64,000 nt of DNA, from positions 99,902 to 163,901 of the forward strand of contig RWJK01001956.1 in NCBI GenBank assembly GCA_004335835.1. Reading direction: 5' to 3'. Position 1 is the first letter of the stretch, and the number at the start of each line of letters is the position of its first letter. Positions 56,661 through 64,000 of the stretch are shown here, in pieces. The notes beneath the pieces were generated by a model that was given only the letters and a program-made list of their open reading frames with translations, did no database searches and had not been told where the DNA came from. Position numbers and translations under genes: made by a program. The DNA comes from Scenedesmus sp. ARA3. Taxonomy: Eukaryota; Chlorophyta; Chlorophyceae; Sphaeropleales; Scenedesmaceae.

Positions 56661-58069
56661 GAGAGGAGCGGGTAAGCCAATAACCAAGCTATGGTGGTGG
56701 CTTGGCAGTTACTGCTTGCCACGCTAACAGCCATGACGCAGCTGGCCGCTGTCTGTACCAGTGTGTCACATTCCTGACGCCGCTGCCTTAACTTCATACT
56801 CTGCCCAACCTCGAGTGCTGTGCTGCTGCTGCTGCTGCCCCATGACCAGCTGCCGCTGCTACTGATGCTGCCGCTATAACTTGCAACAAGCAGAGCTGCA
56901 TAGCCATCACTGTGGTAAACTTGAGCAGCACTGCGCTGCAGTTGCAGTGACTGCTTGCTGACCGCTCTTGCAAGGCTCAGCCGCTGCTGCTGCTGTTGCT
57001 GCTCTACCACTGCTGGTCAGCAACTCAAATTAAACCAGCACAACACGTGCACTACCGTCGCTTTCTATCACCGCCGTGCATCCCTGTGCCTCTGCAGCAT
57101 CACTACATGACGTACTGCCACTCCTGCTGTACAACTGCACCCGCTGCACTGCCCGCCTCACCTGTTGAGTGTGTACTTGTGGCAGAACTGCACGATCTCC
57201 ACAGGCATGGCCAGCTTGCTGCCGCCCAGGCCCTCCACGAGCTTAGTGTCATCCACGATGCACACAAACTTGGCAGATGCCATCTCCACCATCTTCTCGC
57301 GCAGCAGCGCGCCACCACGGCCCTTGACCACGTCCAGCTTTGGGTCAACCTCATCTGCTCCGTCAATTGCGACATCAATCTTTGGCTGCTCGTCCAGAGT
57401 GGCCAGAGGGATGCCCAGGGACTTTGCCTGCTCATAGGTGCGGATGGAGGTTGGCACACCAATGATGTCCTTGAGGGTGCCCTCCTTCATCAGCTGGCCG
57501 ATGCGGTCAACTGCGAAGGCAGCTGTGCTGCCCGTGCCAAGGCCGACCACCATGCCGCTCTTCACGTACTCCACGGCCTTCCAGGCTGCCTGCTGCTTGA
57601 GCTCATCCTGGCTCAGGGCTGCCATGGGAGCCACGCAGGTCTGCTGGGGCGGCAGGCAGATGCACTTTCAGTCAAACAACTTAAAAGTTATAAACACAGA
57701 CACAGGTGGGGAAGATGCCAGAGCGCAGGTGAGCGGGACCGCAGCACGAAGCGCTCACAGCACAATTGAAGCTAGGAACGGCCAGGTGTCTCAGCCATTT
57801 GCCGTTGTGCTTTACATGAAAGTGATCGATGTTGCTTGCAGGACGCCACGCTGCTGCTGAGTCCTGCAACGCTGCTGCAGCCAACAGCACGGGTGTGCTG
57901 GTGAGAACGCCTCTACGTCGCCGCGGGACTGCTGATCCTTGTTCAACGCACTATGAAGCTACTTCATGCTCAATGCGCGGCAATTGAAGAAGCAGACACC
58001 TACCCTGCGAGAGGTGAAGGGGCGAACGCTAGGCCTTGCAACCAGGCTCTTGGCAGTGAGGGAGGCCAT
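56107..58069 (-). CDS. RPI: Ribose-5-phosphate isomerase A, plastid
   Basis: Interconverts ribose-5-phosphate and ribulose-5-phosphate in the Calvin cycle and pentose phosphate pathway. Four exons join in frame: 58004-58069, 57162-57640, 56511-56619 and 56107-56247, giving 264 aa, the normal length for a plastid RpiA. MASLTAKSLVARPSVRPFTS is a typical transit peptide. Family motifs are VGLGTGSTAAFAVDRI (phosphate loop), DVAIDGADEVDPKLDVVKGR (the active-site aspartates and lysine), GGALLREKMVE (catalytic Glu), and NYIVDLYFE and GVVDHGLFLDMVDVCIIAGK at the end. All expected catalytic residues are present. The acceptors of exons 3 and 4 are preceded by CTG runs. Confidence 0.96.
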
Positions 58070-58440
58070 TGCGACACGAAGCAGGTGTGAAGGTAGTATC
58101 AGCGCCAGCGGACGTGTGGCTGCAGCTGAGCTGGCCATCACGCATCAGTGCTGCTGGTGCCACTACTGGGTGCACAAAAACACAACCCCAGAGGCCTTTC
58201 AAACCAGCTGCCAGGTAATGTAGTTGGGTCGTGCCAGCCATCCTATACCAAAAGTTTTCGTAGGCTATGGTCTGCTGTAGGAACACCACACGTGCCCTGC
58301 GCATGGACATACACAAACACCATTGGTGACCTCGTGCAAGCCATGGGCAACACCAGACACAAGGCAGCCAGGCCTTGCCTGACCCTTACTCCAAAACCAC
58401 ACCCTTAAAAACCCCTACATGGCCCCAGTGCATCGCCTTT
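58070..58440. other. Intergenic region between HRLI-like gene and RPI
   Basis: Holds the RPI promoter and the 3' flank of the next gene. Nothing specific is visible. Confidence 0.4.
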
Positions 58441-60251
58441 TCAGTGCGACTTGTACTTGATGGAGGCCACTTGCCGAGGCATGTTCAGGAACATGAGGAA
58501 TGCACCAAAGAGGCACAGGTTCTGCAGGCAGCAGCAAGCCAAGCAGGAAGGTTGCAGGCAGTACGGGCGTGTTCATTTTATATTCAGCAGATTTTCTGGC
58601 TGTGACACTGGCTGGAGGCGCTTGCAGTCACGGTTTGTGTGTTACAGTCAACGCATGCATTGAAGGGAGGGCGATTGTGCATACTGTGCACACTGTGCAC
58701 GATGCATTGAAGGCCAATGCAGCATTTGAATTTGCACTGGCACCTTGCACGCGCTTCCCTACCGGTGCTGTTTGCCAGCCTCGCGAGCCAGTCTGGCCTG
58801 TGCCGAGTGCCAGCTGCATGCATGCATCCACCAACCTGCAACCCCAACTGACGCAGCATGACAGCAGTACCGCACTGCGCCACCCTGGCTGGGCCATCCA
58901 TCCCGCATGATCCAATTCAGGCAGCAAGCAAGCCACCCAGCAACCCAGCCACGGCCGCTGCTGCTGCTTTCTGTCGCCAAGCCCGGCCCGACGCGCCGCA
59001 CCTTCATGAAGTTGATGAACTCGATCTGGTGCGCAGGGCTGCCGTGCTCCAGCTCCCAGAAATTGTGCATCACCAGCGAGATGGGCACCAGGAACAGCAT
59101 CTGCAGCAGACACACATAATCCCTGCTGTACAGAATTCAAAACAACAAGACTCGGCGCTGTTGATGCAGCGCCATGACTACTCTGATCGACCGTTGCAGC
59201 TTGAGGAACGCCAGAGCCCACCAATGTTGCATCGAGGCTGGCACTTAAACAAGCTGCAAGTGCGACATGCTGCAGAGGCTGGCCAGGCGGTAGTTGCGCG
59301 CTGCCAATGCATTGTACCCTGTTGGCCAACACATCTGGCCTTCAAGGCCTGAGGCAGCCATCGCTGCTGAGTGCTGTGTGCTGTGTGCCGTGTGCCGTCT
59401 CACCAGCAGGAACGCGCCAAGCTTGAGGTTCAGTGTGAACAGAACACCGCCCAGCAGCTCCAAGCAGCCAGCAGCAAACACCAGCATGGGGTACATCTCC
59501 TGTGCAGCAGCAGGCAGGTGGCAATTGTAGCCCAGAGGCAGCAGGGCGTTACCAGGGGCTGACTGTCAATCCATCTGCTGTGCACGACTACTGGCTTTGC
59601 GGAACCGTGCTGTGGGCAAAGATCGGCTGGCAACCTGCCACAAGCGCCTTCTGCCGTGCAACCCACACAAATGCACATACAACATTGGATTAATATAGTA
59701 TGGGCGTCATCCACAGCTGCCACAGATACATCTGTTGCTGACACCCTGCAGCCGGTGCCTGTCAAGCCCGCCCTGCTGTGTCCCAGATCATCGCGCACCT
59801 GCTCCAGCGGCACCCGCACTCCTGTGTACTGCTCTACCCTGTCTAGTGCTGCATTCATCTTTGGTGCCATGTAAGCCACAACAGGCCCTTCCCCTGATTC
59901 CTCGTGGTGCGCTACTTTCATGGCTCCTGCAAGCACACACAGCGAAGCACAGCAGCAGTTGGCCACAGTTGGAGCAGGTTCTGCCGAGTACACAGAAGCA
60001 TGGCATATGATTGGAATACGGTGTGCTGCTTCCCCATGTATACTGCTTCAGCAATGCCATGGCATACAATGGGAAGGAGTCTGAAAGAGTGCTGAGCAGT
60101 ACAACCAGTTCCGCTGTTGCTGCTGCAGGCTACAAGCCCGCCAGTCACTGCCAGTGCACAAACCACCACCCGAAACGAAGCTGAACTTACCAGAGAGAAG
60201 AAACAAGCTGGCCAGCATCAGCCGGCCAGCGAAGGCAAGAGTGGCACCCAT
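58441..60251 (-). CDS. HR-like lesion-inducing / DoxX-like membrane protein
   Basis: Five exons join in frame: 60191-60251, 59799-59926, 59404-59499, 59002-59100 and 58441-58521, giving 154 aa, close to plant HRLI proteins. MGATLAFAGRLMLASLFLLS starts a first membrane helix. A polar loop follows (VAYMAPKMNAALDRVEQYTG). Three more hydrophobic segments are MYPMLVFAAGCLELLGGVLF, MLFLVPISLVMHNFW and NLCLFGAFLMFLNM. The order and the ELLGG and LFLVPxxxVMHNFW motifs fit the DoxX/SURF4-like plant family. Its biochemical role is not established. It is divergent from the dynein light chain gene, about 420 bp apart. Confidence 0.82.
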
Positions 60252-60674
60252 GTTCAGTTCTGCTCCTAATGTCAGATGATAGCAGCTGCAGGAGACGCGC
60301 AGTAGGCTAGACGCTAACGCGAGCGACCCAAACAGATCCAGATCACACGATCACGGTGGTTTTGTGGATACAGAGGCCGTGACGATGGGACCATGACACG
60401 TACCTCGACAGATAACAGAGTGTCAAGTCTTTCAAACCTATACCGGGTCGTATCAGGAAAGCAAATTCCTGTGACAGGCTGAAGTGTTTATGCAAGTTAA
60501 AGCAGATGCACTGTGGATCCTGGCTCGTCCTTTCTTCGCACTCATCAGCTGCCCGGTCAAACTACACCAGGGATACAGTGCATCACCTGCCAGCAATACA
60601 CTCGTTTCATACAAGTCTCAACCACACTACAACATAGTTTCCAGCTCCTGCAAGTGGAGCGAGCGGCTGCCTAG
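60252..60674. promoter_or_regulatory. Divergent intergenic region between HRLI-like and LC8-like genes
   Basis: About 420 bp between two divergent starts, so probably both promoters. No consensus element recognised. Confidence 0.4.
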
Positions 60675-61831
60675 ATGGCAGATGATGTGGCAGCAGCAGC
60701 CAAGCAGGCAGATCCATATGCCTGCAAGGAGCAGCACTCTTGCAGAGTGATAGACAGCCTGATGCCGGAGGCTATAGGTAAAAGGATAAAGTCACACAGC
60801 CCAGCTTCTAAACTGTTGCAGCAGCACAGCATGCACGAGCGCACGCATCAGGCCTGCCGCAGGCCTCAAACATATGCATGTGCATGCACTGCAAGCGCCC
60901 TGCGTGTGCCACATCATCGTGCATCTACACCAACCCCGTCTTCAGACACCTGCGATGATTTGCAATTCCTTTCTAATGCCTCGCCGCCACAGAAAAGCAT
61001 GCTGTGATAGTGGCAACGGCAGCAGTAGACAAGCACAAGCAGCTCAAGGATGTAGCACAGTTCATCAAGCACGAGATGGACCACAAGTTACCTGCATCAA
61101 AGGCCACGGAGGGTGTGTACCACTGTGCAGTGGGCAAGAGCTTTGCAAGTGAGTTTGCCCGGCTGCCAAAACTGCCAGCATCCTTCTTACTCAGCATTGC
61201 TGCATGCCGGTGGCGACCAGGACAAATGTAAGGCTGGCTGCCGCGAGTGCACGGTAAACCTTTGGACAGCCTGCATTGCACCCAGCATGATGGATGCTAG
61301 CAGTGGCTGGGTAGAGGCACAGCAGCGACGCTTTCCTGAGGACGTCTGCATTGCACCTTGAGCAGGCCGCATGCTGGCAACTTGCAGCTGCTGCAGCTGG
61401 TGCAACCCGCCGACAGCAGCATGAGCGACCGTAGGCTGCCATTGTGACATGCAACCGCAGCACAAGTTGGGTCAGCAGGTATTCGTCAATGATGATGCAG
61501 TACGTAGGTTTGGACACACACATGCGGCCGCGGCAGCAACAACACAATGTGCGCTTGTCTTTGTGTGACCTCGCCAGAGATCCCCAAGGCGTATGCATCT
61601 GCCAGTGAGCCTCTTCCTCCCAGCACAGTGCTCCTTTGAGTGACCTACCAACGCTTTCTGAGCATGCAATGCCAGCAACCGATGCAAAGAGCAACACCTG
61701 TTTTGCCGTGGTGCTGCAATGCAGGCGCTATCAGCCATGAAGCTCGCCAGTACATCCACATCAAGGTGGACACGCTGCACGTGGTGCTGTGGAAGGCCAA
61801 GGACAACCCATTCCATGCACAGTCCAGCTGA
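60675..61831 (+). CDS. Divergent LC8-type dynein light chain
   Basis: Three exons join in frame: 60675-60777, 61011-61148 and 61725-61831, giving 115 aa. The core reads AAVDKHKQLKDVAQFIKHEM, then EGVYHCAVGKSFASAISHEA, then RQYIHIKVDTLHVVLWKAK. It aligns well with the LC8 order of helix, WHCIVGRNFGS-type strand, THETKHFIYF-type strand and hydrophobic last strand. It has an N-terminal extension of about 25 residues (MADDVAAAAKQADPYACKEQ), and many positions normally invariant in LC8 are changed, so it is more like an axonemal LC8 relative or another member than canonical LC8. The donor at 61148 and acceptor at 61724 were chosen because they restore the FAS-xISHE junction. Confidence 0.72.
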
Positions 61832-63839
61832 GCTGGAGCGAATGAGCAGCACCTGACACTGCAGATGCTAGCCAAGCAGTAAGGAGGGAAGGACGCACGT
61901 GCAGTGCCGCGAGATGCAGCGCTGCAGCTGTAGCGCCTGAAGTGCAATGCACCTCCACCTTGGCAAGGACAGGCACAAGGGGCGTTTTGAATTTGGAATG
62001 TGGCATTGTGCGCGGTACTACTACTAGTACTGAGTAACGCGACAGCGTACGGCAGCATAAGTGCAGGATAGCAGTTCCAGGACCGCCCTGTGGGCAGGCC
62101 GTGTTTACTACATCATCAAGTGCAGTGCTGCGTCTGCGTCCTTGTTGCACATGGCCGGTTTGCACGCACACTGCCATAGTTGTTGAGTCGAACATCATGG
62201 CCTGGGCTGTTGGTGCTTACAGTGGGCTGTTCATCAGCCCTGTGTCATCTGCGTGTGTGTTTAAGGAGCGCCTTATGTACTAGCTGAACCACTGGATACG
62301 CAGGCTATGTGCCCATGTAAACCCTATATCTATTTTCGCTGTGCAGATGAGGCGATCAGTCAGGCTGGCTTCAGCACTGAGTCAGGCTGTGTGAAGGGTT
62401 TGAAACCAGTATGTTACATGTAAGGCGCATGATGTGACGCCTCAAAAGACCCTCAATGTCATCAACCCAGGGACACCCAGGCCAGCAGCCATCGCTGTTG
62501 GCAACACCGTTGTACGTATACCCAGGGAACCCTGCCGTTACGCAGCACCCATAACCAGAGCGGCACCAGCTGGTGCCTGCAGGTCGACAATCAATGTAGC
62601 ACTGCTGGCAGCAGCTACAATCACTACTGATGCAGGAGGGCTGCAGGATTCCACGGTGCTACCTGCCGAGCATTGGCAGTGACAGCAACGTCAACGATGC
62701 CAGGCACCCTCCATCCGACCCAACCTGGAAGCTACATGCAGCAGACCGCAACATGTCCTGCAGGCGGAGCTGCATGGCCTGTGCCCAGACGCGCGGCAAT
62801 GGAGCTGCATGGCCTGTGCCCAGACGCGCGGCAATGGAGCTGCATGGCCTGTGCCCAGACGCGCGGCAATGCACAGCGCCACAGGCTTGCTGTGGCAGAC
62901 CAAAACTGATCACAGCACTCCAGAGGCAAGGATAAGACGATGAACTCCATCTTGTAGCTGGCCTGTAAAAGATGACAACCACCACCACCCACTGTTCAAT
63001 GCGCTGCGGGGGAAGCAGGTACACCATGTTGTGGTTAGCCCGCATTCGCCCAGCTTAATAAAGCGCCTCTGAGCTAACTCTGCTGCAAGGTGAGTACTAC
63101 ACTACACCAACGGTTTCCCTTTTCAATGATTCCGGCCGCCCAAAGGCCCAAATGTCCATTCCCACCGCCCCCTCTGTTCAGCCAAGGGTGACAGAGGCAC
63201 GTGGCAAGCACACTAACAATCTGTATGTACTAGCGCAGCAGCACACACTGGGCTGACCAGCCAGCCCGGCGCGCAAAGCACGCAACTGCCAAGTTGTACA
63301 ACCGGCTGCAAACATTGCAGCCGGCAGGGCGCATTGTGCCCCATCCTGCCACGCAAGCAAGCCGCCAAACGCCACACTCCCCAACCCCACCCAAACACTC
63401 CAGAAACACGTACATGTTGTCCTGCACAACATGTACCAAACAACAAACAAGAAACAACACAATGCAAGGAACAAACATATGATGCAACGGCGCATCCATG
63501 CAGCGCACGCAAGCGCTGTACCTCACACCACCAACTCACAGCCAAGGACGAAGGCGCACACACACCTCCACTGCACTCACAAATACCCTCCCAACACACG
63601 TTTCCTGAACAGCCCTAAGCACACCCATACACATGCACATGCACAGAGCGCTTTGACGTACAGCACCACCATGGTAGGCAGCGGCAACTGTATCCAAGCA
63701 ACTCGGCATGCAAGCATGCTCATGCACAATGCTGCGCACCAACCATGCTGGTTCGATCGACAATCTGACAGGTAACAACCAGCATCAAGCACACCGGCAC
63801 GCAGCACCGCTACAACGTCAGCCCTGCTCTGCTGCTGCA
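61832..63839. other. Intergenic region, no gene seen
   Basis: Contains a three-copy 35-bp tandem repeat at 62766-62870 and a CA-rich stretch around 63300-63660. No exon with family features. Confidence 0.5.
62766..62870. repeat. 35-bp tandem repeat, three identical copies
   Basis: The unit begins GGAGCTGCATGGCCTGTGCC and ends CAGACGCGCGGCAAT; three copies in a row show no visible change. Confidence 0.95.
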
Positions 63840-64000
63840 CCTCACCCGCACGCCGGCAGCTGCTGCTGCTGCTGCTGCCGCCGGCCGCACTGCAGCTGCC
63901 AGGCACTGCCGCCGCCGGCTGCTCGCTGCCAGCTGCTGCGCAGGCCGCTGCTGCACTGCCACAGGCCACGCCACACTCCTCAGCCCCCAGCCCAAGTGGT
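63840..64000 (-). CDS. Possible Ala/Gly/Ser-rich exon of a gene beyond the window
   Basis: On the minus strand an open frame without stop (MACGSAAAACAAAGSEQPAA... SSSSSCRRA) ends at a GTGAGG donor near 63845. The composition fits coding sequence of this genome, but no domain is recognisable. Confidence 0.3.

Noticed and set aside
61149..61234. Read-through of LC8 exon 2 to the TAA near 61229
   Set aside because: It lacks the ISHEARQYIHIKV strand; splicing from 61148 to 61725 restores the complete LC8 fold in phase.

Overview
The window is nuclear DNA from a chlorophyte green alga. The evidence is the GC-rich, intron-dense genes, the very frequent CAG/CTG triplet runs, a giant OPR/RAP-type organelle RNA protein, Ser-Pro-rich secreted proteins of algal cell-wall style, and plant-type plastid enzymes. 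A chlorophycean such as a Sphaeropleales member is my best guess, but the sequence alone does not fix the genus. Three runs of N (382-431, 29102-29151, 43661-44300) are assembly gaps, and all lie in or beside tandem repeats.

Layout. 1-4262 (-): 3' part missing of a long unrecognised protein. 4263-7030: gene-poor, with a decayed tandem repeat array. 7031-8192 (-): small basic protein, model uncertain. 8475-11236 (-): plastid-type methionine sulfoxide reductase B. 11669-17113 (+): OPR/RAP-like protein of about 1557 aa, divergent from MSRB. 17114-19862: no gene seen. 19863-21155 (-): secreted Cys-rich/Ser-Pro protein. 21156-23038: no gene seen. 23039-25828 (-): a secreted protein with an eight-cysteine, lipid-transfer-like domain, plus a paralogous orphan terminal exon. 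26588-30180 (+): expansin-like protein. 32057-32671 (-): proteasome beta-3. 33303-36302 (-): F-box/LRR-like protein. 37197-48287 (-): replicative helicase subunit MCM4 in 20 exons. 49210-51508 (-): helicase-associated-domain protein. 51509-53523: repeats and a long hairpin. 53524-54755 (-): PLAC8-type membrane protein. 56107-58069 (-): plastid ribose-5-phosphate isomerase. 58441-60251 (-): HR-like lesion-inducing/DoxX-like membrane protein. 60675-61831 (+): divergent LC8 dynein light chain. 61832-63839: no gene. 63840-64000 (-): possible exon of a further gene.

The genes are independent housekeeping, plastid and cell-surface loci, not an operon or island. Splice models for MSRB, OPR, LTP-like, expansin, F-box, MCM4, HA, RPI, HRLI and LC8 were built by hand; exon phases sum to intact frames in each.

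The most unusual signal is structural. In at least six genes, introns carry one to several diverged direct copies of the neighbouring exon's edge with its splice site, usually 95-260 bp away. I call these 'exon echoes'. MCM4 alone has about eight such families, including a decoy copy of its Walker B exon and copies of one exon end scattered through two introns. A second pattern is that splice acceptors are repeatedly built from (CTG)n runs ending in CAG. An MCM4 intron also holds a 15-bp minisatellite in which every unit contains a back-to-back acceptor/donor (AG|GT).
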